Positions 46,100-58,485 of a stretch of DNA of 64,000 nt are shown one piece after another. Position numbers and translations under genes: made by a program. Positions within the stretch are counted from its first letter, which is position 1. Every line of letters begins with the position of its first letter. The stretch lies in the NCBI GenBank assembly GCA_033439265.1, contig JAVTVX010000034.1, positions 14,212,501 through 14,276,500 of the forward strand, written 5' to 3'. The notes under the pieces were generated by a model, which saw only the letters and a program-made list of their open reading frames with translations, did no database searches and had not been told where the DNA came from. Source of the stretch: Dillenia suffruticosa. Taxonomy: Eukaryota > Streptophyta > Magnoliopsida > Dilleniales > Dilleniaceae.

Positions 46100-49027
46100 T
46101 GTCACGCCCCGAACCAGGGTCATGAGCAGCCACCCGTTACCCTGAATACCGGCTGTATTTTTATAAAAAATCAGGCAGAACCTCCCCATATTTCGGAGGT
46201 CTCCCAAGTATAATTTGACCTGTATATCAATATTCATCCTATAAAATAAACAAATAGCCATCTCGGCCTCTCCAAAATCAACCAATGCCACAACCAACAT
46301 CCAAAACAATGCAAGGCTATAAAAATTTCTAGCAGATCTAGCCACAGACCTCTACTGTCATGCCCAACTAGAACATGAGCAGCCGCCATACCGAGCGGAC
46401 CTAAAATTTTACATAATATACAATAATTTTCTCAAGTAACATTCAAATACGTACAATCGCCTCAATGCAAATAAAATATGAGAGTTTCACAAATAAATAT
46501 ATATAAATTATACAGTCATCCCGAAAATAAATAAGTACATTTATCAAAATAAAATCTCCAATACTCGTACCCAAGCGCGGTGCTATCAAGTCCACATCGC
46601 AGCACAATAATTCTTCTTCAGTCCAAGACTAATCCTGTGAGGAGAAAGTGAGGGGTGAGTATCTATCGAAGGATACTCAGTAAGTGAGGGGATTGATATC
46701 GTGCTATCAATATCGAGAGTGAAATTGAAGTGTCAAAGCATGTAACATAATATGAGTGTGCGAAAATAACGTGCTATTTCAATGTAAAACATATCTCAAG
46801 GCACACATCAGAAAATCACATATGCATCCATTTATGTATCAAGTCACATACGTAGAGCCAGCCAAACAAACAATCCCGACAATGGTCTACCTCGACCAAG
46901 GACGGGCGCATTGGGGGTTATTTACTATGCAAATATCAAATAATGACTCTCTACCCCAATGTTGGCCACAAATTACTTCAACTAGCCTATAAATAATAAT
47001 AATTAATATATATAGTCGGCCGTGTATGGTATCCCGCCCGGTGTTAGACAGAGTAAACTCACGTCCTCTCCGATGAGGGTCAACTTGGGACACCCATACA
47101 CATGACGATCTGGCGGATACCTCTGGTTGAAGTGTATCCGGGCACAAGGAGTACCTTTACCAAATGTTCTTCGTAGCTACGGAATGCTATAAGAAGCATA
47201 TCACCATATCACCAAGTTGGCCGGGCACGTAGCCCCATGCATCATATCATCACATCGGCCGGGCATACAGCCCTATGCATTGTATTATATCGTTGGCCGG
47301 GCGTACAATCCAAAGATTTTATATAAATCTATTTAAAACCATGTGCCAATACAGTGGAAGCATTAAAATATGTCAATAGTAAAAAATGTAGCACAATATC
47401 AGTTATCAAACTCATGGATGCATAATCTATAAAATCAGCAGTTGAGACACTCCAATGGTCACAAAATATGTACATATACTTATCAAAATCCAAACATTTA
47501 GTTTTCACACGTATAAAAATCATGTCATTTGAAAATCAGTACAGCATGATTTGTCAATCAATAGTAGATGTCAAAGTCCCACTCACAGTATGGGAGAGGG
47601 TAGCGCACTCTTCAACAATACTACGAAGTGAAGAAAGAGTGCTCCCCTCAATCGATCAAGCGCTATATCACTACAATAAGAGTTTACACATAACACATTA
47701 AAGGTGTTATAGTATTTGGGAATTAAAGGTCACATTTTAACTATCCCTTTCAACTATCCAATTAACAACTCCAACTACACATTATCAGAGGTACCCAACG
47801 AAATGAATGCGATGCTAACATCAACTATTTACATCATCATTCATATCTCCAATGTCTTTTCTAAATCATCAAAATAGCAACATAGGGTACACACCATGAA
47901 AACACCCAACTCAAGATAAAACCATAATGTTATTAACCATTAAATGCATCATTCATCTATCCAATGCAACACCATAGCATATATGTACCATATATGCATA
48001 CTTACACATGTTCTTGTAAAATCTTATCATTTACATATTTTTAAGTCACTTAAATACACCAATATCGGTAATACATGAACACACAATCATACTTCCTTAT
48101 ACCTACATATAAACCATCATTTTGCTTATTAAACACCATTCCCTATACTCCTAACAACATGCTATACTTGAGTTCCCTCCAATGTACTTGGCCAAGGCAT
48201 TGCACATATATAGGGTCACAACTTCACCTAAAAAACCAGCATACATATACCCATAACTTCTCATGCTCATGCCCTAAATTTTATATGCATATGGTTACTA
48301 ATGCACCACAAAAATCTATTCACATTTGGACTCTTTTAGTGCAGAAAATCCTGCACTCATTTCTACTCTCTTTATGCATTAACACACATATGTACTCACT
48401 TTACTTCATGCCAAATTTCTGCACGTGAAATAGCACAAAAAATACTACACTTAACCTAATTAACCACATACAACGTCAGAAAATACATTCTATTCGAATC
48501 TAGTTTACATTCTAGTATATATAAGACTTCATATCTTAAATTTACCCTAAATTCGATAACCAAATCGAATGAGTCCGAAATCCCTTACCTAGGGTTTTCT
48601 CAGAGCGCAGACCTTCGTCCGAATGTCTCCTAGATTCCTCCAAAATCTAAAACGCTCCCGGACTGAGGCACGCTCGCTCGCGGACTGAGGTGCACTGTGG
48701 CTTGATCGCGTGCAAAGGCACTGGGTTGCACTCGCGGGAGGAAGGAGCAGCAGCAGTCAGTGCGGTGGCATGCGGTGCGTGGGGGAGATCGCGCGGTGGC
48801 GCGTTGGTGGTGGAGCTCACGGCGGCGTGTGGCGGATGGGAGAGAGTCGCGGGAGATTCGTAAGAGGGAGAGAACTGTAAGAAAGACACCGAGAGGGAAA
48901 GAAGAAGAAGAAGAAGATGAAGAAGAAGAAGAAGGAGAGGAAGGCGATGATGGTGGTGGGCTGTTGGCGGCGGAGCTCGCGGTGAAGGAGGAGCGGCGCC
49001 GTGGTGGGAGGAGAAACGAAGGGTCGG

Positions 49028-49063
<36 letters not shown>

Positions 49064-49441
49064 TATATAGGGATTAGGGTTTCCAACCCTAATCCCCAAA
49101 TCAATTTGGGGACGCAGCATTTTGCCCCAAAACGCTGAGTCTCCATTTTTATTCTTTTTTTTACTAAATAAATAATTATATATATATTTATGCATATATA
49201 TTTTCACACCCATATTTAGTTAGAAATGCGAATTTCATAAAGATGGGGTTTACTTTGATTTGCCGATTCGGCAAATTAATATATACGGGGTATTTAATTT
49301 AAATATTCAAAAATCAAAAATCAAATTTAAATAAATAAAATCTCTCTCTATATAATAAACTAAGGAATATCTCAGTTATATATATATATATATTTTTTGA
49401 AAATAGTACTCTTCTACAGAAACCGCAGTGTCGGTGTTACA
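46100..49441 (-). mobile_element. Solo LTR, 3.3 kb, Gypsy type
   Basis: On the minus strand it starts TGTAACACCGACACTGCGG at 49441 and ends GGGGCGTGACA at 46100, with AAATA on both sides. There is no internal coding region or second LTR, as expected after recombination between two LTRs. Inside, on the minus strand, a CCTATATATCTC box at about 49060-49072 followed by a GA/CT-rich block (48890-49060) looks like the LTR promoter and transcribed leader. A tandem repeat with GGCCGGGC..ACAGCCC.ATGCAT lies at 47216-47305. Length is typical of chromoviruses with long LTRs. Open frames within it (for example 48647-49213) follow the pyrimidine-rich repeat and are not supported as genes. Confidence 0.85.
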
Positions 49442-49496
49442 AAATATTTATGTTATTTGTTTCAAAATAATACTTCTTTATGGATTTCCTTTTATA

Positions 49497-49603
49497 ATCT
49501 TCTTATTTTTTTTCTTATTAGATTTTTATATCATTTGAAGATAAAAGTTTAATCTTCTTATTTTTTTCTTATTAGATTTTTATATCATTTGAAGAAAAAA
49601 GAG
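49497..49603 (+). repeat. Tandem duplication across an intron-exon junction
   Basis: A 54-bp unit beginning AATCTTCTTATTTTTTT, covering the polypyrimidine tract, the TTATTAG acceptor and GATTTTTATATCATTTGAAG of the next exon, is present at 49497-49550 and 49551-49603. CACTA copy 2 has one unit at the equivalent place (60931-60960). Confidence 0.88.
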
Positions 49604-49887
49604 AACAATAAGGCATGAGTCGAAACCTCTATTGTTAATGCATATATTGTGGAGGAAGTGTCAACATTTGTATCGTATTATTTTGAGCCTCACGTACAGT
49701 GCAAGAGGCGAAAACCAGGAAGAATTGATGAGGGCCCTATCGATCCCAATTCTTCGTCATTTTCTATTTTCAATTATCTTGGTCGTACTAATGGGGCATG
49801 TAAGAGAAGATATTTAACTGGTTAAGAATTGCGAGCAACCCATACATATATTTTATTGAATTGTCCAGAAGTGGGATCATATTTCGA
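49576..49887 (+). pseudogene. CACTA copy 1 transposase exon 2
   Basis: Corresponds to copy 2 exon 60941-61252. The frame shows ETSIVNAYIVEEVSTFVSYY, FEPHVQCKR, GPIDPNSSS and the ending ELRATHTYILLNCPEVGSYF, as in the segment after the DUF4218-like domain. Small frame changes occur at about 49700 and 49800. It uses the second of two duplicated acceptors and ends at a GTAAGT donor. Confidence 0.85.
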
Positions 49888-49987
49888 GTAAGTATATAGT
49901 TTTGACTGGTCAAGAAATGTGAGCAGTCCTTACATATTTTGTTTGGGTCAAAAATTTATATAATATATAAGTGGTATTTTATGATAG

Positions 49988-50075
49988 GATTTTTCAAAAC
50001 TCATTTTCGGAACTACCTAACACGGAGTTTGATCTTCTGTGCGATGAGGAATTTGCAACATGGTTCAAAACATAT
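49988..50075 (+). pseudogene. CACTA copy 1 transposase exon 3
   Basis: Small exon with good splice signals (ATAG|G and ATAT|GTAAGT). It encodes the remnant of the FDLLCDEEFATWFKTY segment, matching copy 2 at 61336-61423. Confidence 0.8.
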
Positions 50076-50160
50076 GTAAGTTACCTATCTACCAAGTTCC
50101 CATCATATTTTGTTTTTATAATCATTACTTAACAATAATAGTTTGGTCACTTTCCTTTAG

Positions 50161-50890
50161 GTTCATGCCAATGATGATCAAGTTGAACAAGGATTGTTAT
50201 ATCATCTATCATGGGGTCCAAATTCATTTGTACGAACTTGGCCATCATATTTTATAAATGGGTTTAATTTTCACACCCAAGAATATGGAATTGGAAAAGC
50301 CACAATGAATAGTGGGGTATGTGTTCGGTCATCTAATAATGGAAGTGTAAAAGATGATTTTTATAGTTTATTGGATGAAATTATAGAGATAGAGTATTCT
50401 GGAGCAGAATTATGATTGGTATTATTTAAGTGCAATTGGTTTGACCCCATCAAAGGGATGAAGGTGCATCCAAAGTATAATTTGGTTGAAATAAATCATA
50501 AGAAGAGGTATAAGAAATATGAACCATTTATACTGGCACAACAAGGAATTCAAGTATATTATACATCATATCCTGTTTGAAACGTGACAAAACTGATTGA
50601 TGGGCTGTATGCAAAACAAAAGCATGGAAAAAAATTGAAGAGCATTGGGTTGATATAGTATATCAACAAGAAGAAGTTACTAACACGATTCAAATGGAGG
50701 AATATGATATTCCAACTTTACGAGATCCATGTGGAGCAATTATAGATGTGGATCCAAATGAAATTTGTGGGGATGACGATGAAGAATCAGATTTTCATAT
50801 AGAGGATGAGGATGAGGATAAGGATGGGGATGGTGATGGAGATGAATGTGAAGTGGAGATGACAATGAAAATTTTGATTTTTGAAACCTG
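50161..50890 (+). pseudogene. CACTA copy 1 transposase exon 4 (DUF4216-like)
   Basis: Opens VHANDDQVEQGLLYHLSWGP, then NSFVRTWPSYFINGFNFHTQ, EYGIGKATMNSGVCVRSSNN, then a stop at 50413 (EL-stop), WFDPIKGMKVHPKYNL, YEPFILAQQGIQVYYTSYP, and an acidic tail EDEDEDKDGDGDG. This matches the DUF4216 region of plant CACTA transposases. A further frame break follows near 50580. It ends at CTG|GTAAGT. Confidence 0.88.
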
Positions 50891-51199
50891 GTAAGTTTAG
50901 TTTTGTACACATAGATATGCTCAATATAATACATTTAAATTTGCTTCCTTATGATTTAATTATCTTTATTATACATCATTTATTTATTTATCTACACATA
51001 TGCTTATGCTTTTGCCATTCACTAATTTTGTATTTCTCTAATTTTAAACCATGTGGCATCCCAAACCTAATACTTTGCTTTCTTTTTGTAGATAATTTGG
51101 GTTAGGTGGTTGGACTTTTGGGTTAGGTGGTTGGACTCTTGGTAATATTTTGTTGGCTACAAAAGTTTGAATATGGTAAGTTCTTCATGCCCTTTCTTA

Positions 51200-52250
51200 T
51201 GTATTGTTAAAACATGCAATTGTTGTTTTTGTCACTTGTTTAACATTTATGCTTGTTAGTATAAACGTGGAGGACACGTTCGAACTTCACAAGGAAGATC
51301 AAGCACTTCCCTTTCTCCTTCCCCTTTGCCATCGCCTTCCCCTTGTCCCTTCAGCCCCATCAGTTACACCTTTAGTGCAACAATCAAATGATGTGGGGGA
51401 TACAAATATAGAGGATAAGCAAAACATCATATCCACTTGTGGAGATTCGTAAGTATTTAATTTTAAAATTTTACTTAATTTGTTTATTTTATTTATATAT
51501 ATGGTTCTTTAATTTATCTTATTTATTTATCATTGCTCATTTATAAATTATTCATATCTAGATTCTCAGACCCAATATATGTGGTGCGTATTATAAATAA
51601 AATTGTTAATAATCATTGGGGAGGGATATCAATAAATTACACAAGCACGGACAATGAAACAAAGGAATTATGGTGGAGTAAGGTAAATTTTATCTTTCAA
51701 TTGATACATCAATTAAAGTTTATGCCTTAATTAAGATAATTGTTTTTTTGTTTACTGCAGCGGAGGTTTAGTTGGGATGAATAAGAAGAGACCGAGATAA
51801 GAAAAAATTTCAAAAAAAAAGCTGGTGATTACATTCGAAATGTGATCAACAAAGCCAAAACAAATCGGAAGAAACTGAATTGCATCATGGAGGAAAATTG
51901 GGTAAGAATGTTGGCAATTTGGGAGTCCGACACAGCAAAAAAAGAAGTGAGCAGAATAAAAGGAATAGATGTTGTAATTCAGGACAAGCGTCTGCTACTT
52001 ACGCAGGGGGTCAATCAATGTCGATGAACATAGAAAAAAGATTGGTAACTATTTCAAACACTTATATTTTTATTTAATTCATTTAATTCTTTTTTTACTA
52101 TTTTATTATTATTGGTAACTTTAAATGATTTTTTTTTTAAATTTTTTTAAGCCAAGGAAAAGGGATTTAAGCCATCATATATTGACACTTTTGAGTGAAC
52201 ATTTCAAAAGAAGGACAACACTTGGAGTGAGGAGAGAGCAAAAGTAATAT
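51200..52250 (+). pseudogene. CACTA copy 1 second ORF (Transposase_24-like), front exons
   Basis: Four exon-like pieces match copy 2: a serine/proline-rich exon ending QNIISTCGDS|GTAAGT (51450); DPIYVVRIINKIVNNHWGG to ELWWSKV (51560-51680); RRFSWDE.EETEIRKNFKKK to EENWVRMLAIWESD (51761-52045); and TFEHFKRRTTL-like coding (52150-52245). These follow the Transposase_24 pattern (W......I...F......R........R..........W..W.S..F...S..NK.NR). Stops and frame shifts break several exons. The last exons lie at 54470. Confidence 0.78.
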
Positions 52251-54469
52251 CAGTATGTAATTGAAACTTTGACAATTAAAATTGCAGTTCCATAGGCCTA
52301 GATTTCTCCTCTCTTGCATGTTATCTTTCCAGTAAATATCATGCATCTATTTTTTCCTCCCTTTTTTAATACAATATGATATAATCTAAATAGTCTTCTC
52401 TCCCCAAGCATACATTATAATTTTGAATTTTATTACTCAAAGTAATTGCTTTTGGATTTTGCATCCATAGAATCTTATTAGAGAAAAGGAGGAAAGGACA
52501 TTTCGGGTGTTGGCTGGTGGATTCCCATTGGTAATGGTAATGGGAAATTTTATAGGCTAACCTAGGAGGTATGATCATGTTCTAGTGGTAGATCTTTCTA
52601 GGTTTGGACCTAGGGAGTGATAATTATAAGTTTGGGTCCCCATCATTTTTCTTTCAAAGTTCTTTCTGTTTCCCACAGGTTAATGCATCGAAAGTGTAGA
52701 TGGATAGACTGATTTTTGGCTCTTCCCTTTGTGAAAATGACCAAAGAAAATGACATATTTTGTCGGGGTTTTTCTCATCAAAGTTTGGTTCAATTCATCA
52801 GCTTTGGTGAATCCAGAACATTAACATGTTGCCATTTCATGAATTATAAACTTGTGATCCTGCTAATAAATTTATTACTCAAATTGAACTATAGAACATG
52901 ATTTTTTGTTTTAAGTGTTTCTTAGCTTTAAAGATGTACTTCCTTTCATATAATTGACACTCAAAATTAGCTAGACAAGTTCCTGTTCATATGGTTAGGA
53001 ACAATTTTGTCAATCCCTAGGTCACTTGAAAAAAACATGTATGAATCATTATAAACTCCCAAATCAATCAAATTTGAGACTGGAACATAATTTCTTTCAC
53101 TTTACGCTTGATATTGTCTAATTTTCTTCTGCATATCAAAGGACTCTCTCTCTCTCTCTTGATTGTTTATTTACCAATTTTGTAGCTGGTGAAGATAAAA
53201 AAGTGGTGCATAATAATCTTAGGTTGACAATAATATATAGGTGGGGTCTATGTTTCAAAGCTGTGGTATAAAAAAATAGAACATTAAGTTCTTGAGAGAA
53301 GAAACTCATCTGAAACTAAGACACACCAATTAAGAAATCTTCTTTGGCGGCGGGCATAAGCCTCTGTAATGAAAAGATAGCAAGATAACACCCAGAATTG
53401 TTTATATTATACTTGGGACCCATCGGATATCAAAAGAAATTGCTGGCTTTTTTTATTTTTTTCTCTTTTATTGATTTATTGCTTTGAAATGACTGTGGTC
53501 TGGTGAACCATCGGATATATGCAACATTAACTTTGGGATTTACTTAATTGGACATGCTCAAATTTTCATTTATGGAGCACCAAACCATAATTCATGAAAA
53601 TGATTTTTGTCCAATTTTAACACCATGAAAGAATGAGTATTGAAATCAAACCATGAAAGAATAATAAAAATGGGTAAAGATCATTGAAACTAAAAAAATC
53701 ATATCAAACCAAATTTGGACCAGAGCCAAAACCATTTTAGAAAATGTTTTCAATAAAACTTAGTTTTATTGTCAAGTAGCTATGGCGGTCATTTAATATG
53801 GTTGCAAAGAGCAATTGTCAACTTACTCAAGGTGTTATGAGTCAAGCAAGGAAGCTTAGATTTTCCACCTTTGAATGTAATTTTATTTCGTAGCATAGCT
53901 ACCAACCCAGTGCAAATTATTCTTTTAATTGAATATATTTTTATGTATGATAAGATTTTTGTTACACTGTAATTGACATTTTCCTTTTTAAAAGAGATAA
54001 ATTTTAAGTTTTGATATAAATTACCACTACAAGGAAAAATTCCATGTTATAGCATGAGTTTTGTCTATGATTATAGCATGAGTTAAGTACTTATATTATC
54101 AAGCACAATTTAGCTTTCTGAATTATTCTCTCTAGCCATATATATATTGTTTATATTATACTTGGGACACCTCTATGATAGAAAAATAGAATGCAATTTC
54201 CCCGACAAAAACCTTGTTTTGACATGTTTGACTTTTGAGTTCTCTTTCTCTTTCTCTTGGTATAGTAGCTCTGCCCATAACTATAACCTTCTTTTGAATC
54301 ACTTTGTGATAGGTTCTTTTCAGGCGATGACATTAATGCAACATGATAGCTTGTAATTGTTCTATCATACGTTATCAATTAGTTGAATTCATGACCTTGT
54401 AATTGTTTATTCTTATAGTTTTATTGTACTTTTATTTTATTTTATTTTGATTTCTGTCATAATAATACA
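52251..54469. other. Long intron or insertion inside CACTA copy 1
   Basis: About 2.2 kb of AT-rich DNA separates the front exons of the second ORF from the last exons. No protein motif is visible. A CACTACAAGGAAAAATTCC word at 54025 looks like a CACTA terminus but has no partner nearby. This distance is unusually long for the gene, so an unrecognised insertion is likely. Confidence 0.45.
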
Positions 54470-54850
54470 TGAAAAATATAATGAACTTTTGCTGACTAAT
54501 TCGAGTAGTGCTGATCATGATGCCTCATCTGAGCCTTCTGTTGATAGTATGGCTTTGTGGTTAGAGGCATCTGGTGGGATAAAAAGGGGAAGAATACTTG
54601 GGATGGGATCATTGAGCAGAATGTACACACCAGGTCCATCTTCTACCGTGATCGCTTCAAGAAATGCAACTAGATAAAGAAGTGGATAACCTCAAAGCGC
54701 AACTTGCATTGAAAGACGAAGAAATCAAAGTGCAACTTGCAAAAAAAGATGAAGAAATCAAAGAAATCAGATAATCGCTTGAGGTAACACAACGACTTAT
54801 TTTACTGCACCTCAAATTGGATGCAAGTCAGTTTCTTCCCTCACAGAGTT
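54470..54850 (+). pseudogene. CACTA copy 1 second ORF, last exon
   Basis: Reads KYNELLLTNSSSADHDASSE, SMALWLEASGGIKRGRILGM, YTPGPSSTVI, then in a shifted frame LDKEVDNLKAQLALKDEEIK, VQLAKKDEEIKEI, a charged coiled coil, and a stop. This fits the C-terminal end of plant En/Spm second-ORF proteins (coiled coil after a glycine-rich stretch). Confidence 0.72.
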
Positions 54851-55250
54851 AGGTTCCCCCTTCTTTGCCTCCTGCTGATGACCCTGATGACCCCGACCCC
54901 GACCCCGACCCCGATAATGAAGACCAGCATAATGACTGACCCTTCTTTGCCACCGACTATGACCCCTCCTACTGATGAAATGAAGACCAGGATAATGATA
55001 ATGACTGATAGTTGTCCATAATGAAGATCAGGATAACGATTTATGGTGGGTGGTGGTTGGTTGTTCGTTTGATGCTGCTGATCATGATGCCTCATCTGAG
55101 CCTTCTGTTGATAGTATGGCTTTGTGGTTAGAGGCATCTGGTGGGATAAAAGGGGAAGAATACTTGGGATGGGATCATTATGTAGAATGTACACACCAGG
55201 TCCATCTTCTATCGTGATCACTTCAAGAAAAGAAATGCAACTAGATGTAA
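54511..55250 (+). repeat. Direct duplication of the last-exon sequence
   Basis: 54511-54672 recurs at about 55073-55246, roughly 562 bp away, starting GCTGATCATGATGCCTCATC and nearly identical; the second copy has small changes, such as one fewer A and an AAAG insertion. Between them is a CCCCGA tandem (54894-54914) and two GATGAAATGAAGACCAGGAT-type units. Confidence 0.92.
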
Positions 55251-56377
55251 TGACATTTTTCTGAAGTATTGCACCTGTTAGTGTATACACATCGAGCAAG
55301 CTTCCTGATTATGTCAATTCTGCCTTCTGAAAAATCATCCAACTCTTTAATTTTGTCAAATTTGTCTTGGTGCTGAGTGCATCATGATTCAAGTATCCTG
55401 ATTTGACTTACTACTATTCCTCCTAAGCCTTTTACACTATATGACTTTGATTGATGCGGCAAGGGAAAAAATGGGCATATACCATATAGAGACTCTAAAT
55501 TGACACGCATTCTATAAAGCTCACTTGAAGAAAATTATAGAATGGCCTTCATTTGCACAATGAGCCCAGCCCGCACTCATGTTGAGCAATCAAAAAACAC
55601 TCTCTTCTTTGCAAGTTGTGCTAAAAAGGTGTCTACCAGTTCCCAGGCCAATCTTGTAATGTCAGATAATTAATAGCAAATTTTGAGAAATACAAAACTA
55701 TTTTTAATAGCAATTCCTTTCAAATAATTAAATATATTTTGGTGCACCCTTATTGTTTTATTTAATTAAAAATATATAATAACTAAAAGAAAATAAAATA
55801 GGAGTATGGTCGAATTTAAGATAAATCAATATCATACTTGAATGCATGACATTGACAAATAAGTCAAGTCATGATAAGGTAAGCGTATGCTTTGTGTTCA
55901 TTTCTAATCTAAACCGGATGGATATACGTTTGATATGATAACTTTTTATTGGGTATGGTTGTGGTTTCAGAAGCATCATTTTTAGTTCTGAAATTGTCAA
56001 TTTTCATTTTTAGATTTAGAGAAACTGAAATATTCGTTAAAATCAATAATTCGGATTCTAGAATCACCGGTTCTCGTTCTAATTTTGATTTTATTTTCTA
56101 ATAATTTCCGTTTTCATTCTAAAACCGAAATTGAAAAAGGAAAAAACGATTTGAAATCTAATTAATGGAAAAAAAAATCAACAATAATATAAATCGGATA
56201 CAATGTTGGACCAAAGGGAAGTAGAGGGGATACCGAAATGATTTTCCATTACAAGTTGTTCAAAAAAAGATAGACTTTAGGACTAAATTTCATTGCCCCG
56301 GAGATATTAGCTAATTGTGAAAATGTTAGGGAAGAATACAGAATACAATAAGAATAATTATTTTAGTCAATAATGAG
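55251..56377. other. Region between the two CACTA elements, no gene recognised
   Basis: Mixed AT-rich DNA. The stretch at 55440-55540 hints at a decayed integrase-like or unrelated coding scrap but nothing firm. No terminal repeat pair is visible. Confidence 0.5.
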
Positions 56378-57015
56378 CGACGAAATATTCAGCGACGAAC
56401 AGACCATTGGTCGCGAAATTCAGCGACGAATAGGTTATTCGTCGCGAAATTCAGCGACGACCAGCTAGTTCGTCGCTGAATCAGCGACGAAATCAAAGTT
56501 CATCGCTGAAATCAGCGATGAAAACGAGTTTCGTCGCTGAAACAAGCGACGAAACAGTTGGTTCGTCGCTGAAATCAACGACGAATCCGTGTTTCGTCGC
56601 AGAAATCAGCGACGAACCGCATTTTCGTCTCTGAAAGCAGCGACGATTCCATGTTTCGTCGCTGAAATCAGCGACCAAACCGATGTTCGTCACTGATTTC
56701 AGCGATGAAAAAGTATTTCGTCGCAGATTTCAGCGACGTATCATTATTCGTCGCTGATTTTGTTGATATTTTGCGACAAAAATATTTTTGTCGTAGATAT
56801 CAGCAACAAATATTAAAATTGTGGCTAATTTAGCGACAAAAATGTAATTCGTCGTGGATTTTAGCGACAAAAAAAAAATTTGTAGCTGAATTTGGCGACA
56901 AAAATATTTTTTGTCGCTGATTTTGTTGCTAATTTGTCAATTTTGCGACAAAAATAATTTGGTCGCTGATTTCAGCAACAAATTACAAATTTGTCGCTGA
57001 TTTCGTCGTAGATTT
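56378..57015 (+). repeat. CACTA copy 2 subterminal repeat array
   Basis: Dense short direct and inverted repeats of AGCGACGAA, TTCGTCGCTGA and AGCGACAAA, several dozen copies in about 640 bp. This is the transposase-binding type of array seen near CACTA ends. The weaker AGCGACAAAA variant dominates in the right half. The CACTA terminus itself is not visible to the left. Confidence 0.85.
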
Positions 57016-57127
57016 GTTTAAATCACTCTCTCCTCTGCACAAAATTCCTCTCCCTCTCTTCCCCACTTTGCCGTCCCTCTCTTTCCCGCAGTGCGTCTCC
57101 CTGTAATTCATGGGTTCAAGGTACTCT

Positions 57128-57535
57128 CTCTCTCTCTCTCTCTCTCGATCCGGTGGCAATGCCGTCGGATCTTGGCGGGGGAGGGGCGCTGCCCCTCCCC
57201 CGCCTTTGTTTCAACTGCGGGGGAGGTGCCGCAACGCCTCCCCCTTTGAGATCCGAGCCGGATCTGGAGAGGGGTCGCTTTCCCCTCCCCTATCCGGCCG
57301 CAAGCAGCTAGATCCGAGCAGGGGATGGCCCCGCCCGGATCTTCGCAGGCGGGGGAGGGGCGCTGCCCGTCCCCCGACCTTGTGTGATCAGAGGGGGAGG
57401 CGCCGCAGCCCCTCCCCCTAGGAGATCCGGCCGCGCGGCCAAATTCGGGGAGGGGACGGCCCTCCCCTTCGCCCTATCCGGCGCTGTTGCCGCCGGATCT
57501 GGGCAGGGGAGCGCCTCCCCCATCCCCCTTTATTT
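57128..57535 (+). repeat. GC-rich leader with long hairpins
   Basis: Follows a CT run (57121-57146). It has repeated GGGGGAGGGGC...GCCCCTCCCCC and GATCCGG words. At 57174-57204 two 14-base arms, GGCGGGGGAGGGGC and its exact complement, flank GCT. A similar but imperfect hairpin lies at 57348-57378. Runs of G could also form G-quadruplexes. Open frames here are composition artefacts. Confidence 0.8.
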
Positions 57536-57540
57536 ATTTA

Positions 57541-58110
57541 TTTTTTTCTTAGTAGTTATATATTATATTATTAAATTTATAAATAATTTATTATAAATTA
57601 TTATATATTATAATTTTAATTATATTATAATATTATATATTATAATTTTTACATATATAATTTAATATATTGTATATGTTATAATGTATTATATATTATA
57701 GTTTAAACATTATAACATATATGATAATTTATAGTTTTTATATATAATTTTATATGTTATAAAAATTATATATTATAATTTTAACATTATAACATATATT
57801 ATAACATATAATATTTTATAATATTATAATATTATGTATTATAATTATTTTAACTTATTTTATATATTATGTATTATAATTACAGTAATTATAACATAAT
57901 TATAATTATATAATTTTATATAATGTTTTCTGATATATATATATATATAATAATATATAATTTATATAATGCAGAATTTGAAATGGATAATGTTATCTAC
58001 ATATTTAAAAATTTATAATACATATAATGCTATATATAGTTAATATATATTGTTAATCTTATATAATATATTTTAATATTAGATTAATTCTAAATAATAT
58101 GAATGGTTTT
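57541..58110. other. Almost pure A/T block
   Basis: About 570 bp composed nearly entirely of A and T, with repeated TATATTATAA-type words, between the GC-rich leader and the first small exon of CACTA copy 2. No coding signal. Confidence 0.8.
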
Positions 58111-58485
58111 GTGTTGCAGATGTGTTTGCTCTGATTGGACGTGTTGTTCAATTAGAGTGGAGAAATTCTTGTCTTGAAGCGGTCGAGGTATATATTTTTT
58201 CTTCCCATATTTTCTTTTATTTTCTTTGTTTTATATCCCTTGTTCCTAGTTTCCATGTATGTATGTTGTATATTTGCGGAATGCAATATAAATTATTTTG
58301 TTATTTTTTTCGACTTAACGTTTTTATTATTGTTAAATTTTCGGAAAATATGTTAATATTTATTAAATGTTTTGTTATTAGATGTTCATTATTTCTTATT
58401 AATGTTTTTTTTTCAATCTAATATATAGTTTGTTAATATTTTATTTATTAATATTTTTAAAATTTTATTTTTGTAAACAGCGACA

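Larger units (their letters stand above)
42268..54860 (+). mobile_element. CACTA (En/Spm-like) element copy 1, decayed
   Basis: Holds subterminal repeats, a leader, a TNP2-type transposase gene (43742-46094, then 49576-50890) and a second ORF (about 51200-52250 and 54470-54850), in the same order as copy 2 at 56-64 kb. It is interrupted by a 3.3-kb solo LTR at 46100. Many stops and frame shifts make it non-autonomous. Ends were not located: no CACTA pair with a 3-bp duplication was seen. Confidence 0.8.

Noticed and set aside
48647..49213. 188-codon minus-strand frame rich in Ser, Pro and Leu
   Set aside because: It lies inside the solo LTR and follows a GA/CT-rich repeat; frames are open on both strands and no domain is visible.
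54025..54043. CACTACAAGGAAAAATTCC as the end of another CACTA element
   Set aside because: No inverted partner or 3-bp duplication could be found within a few kb, so it may be chance or a lone relic.
57110..57596. Pro/Arg/Gly-rich frames in the CACTA copy 2 leader
   Set aside because: Produced by repeated GGGGAGGGGC words; overlapping on both strands, no domain.
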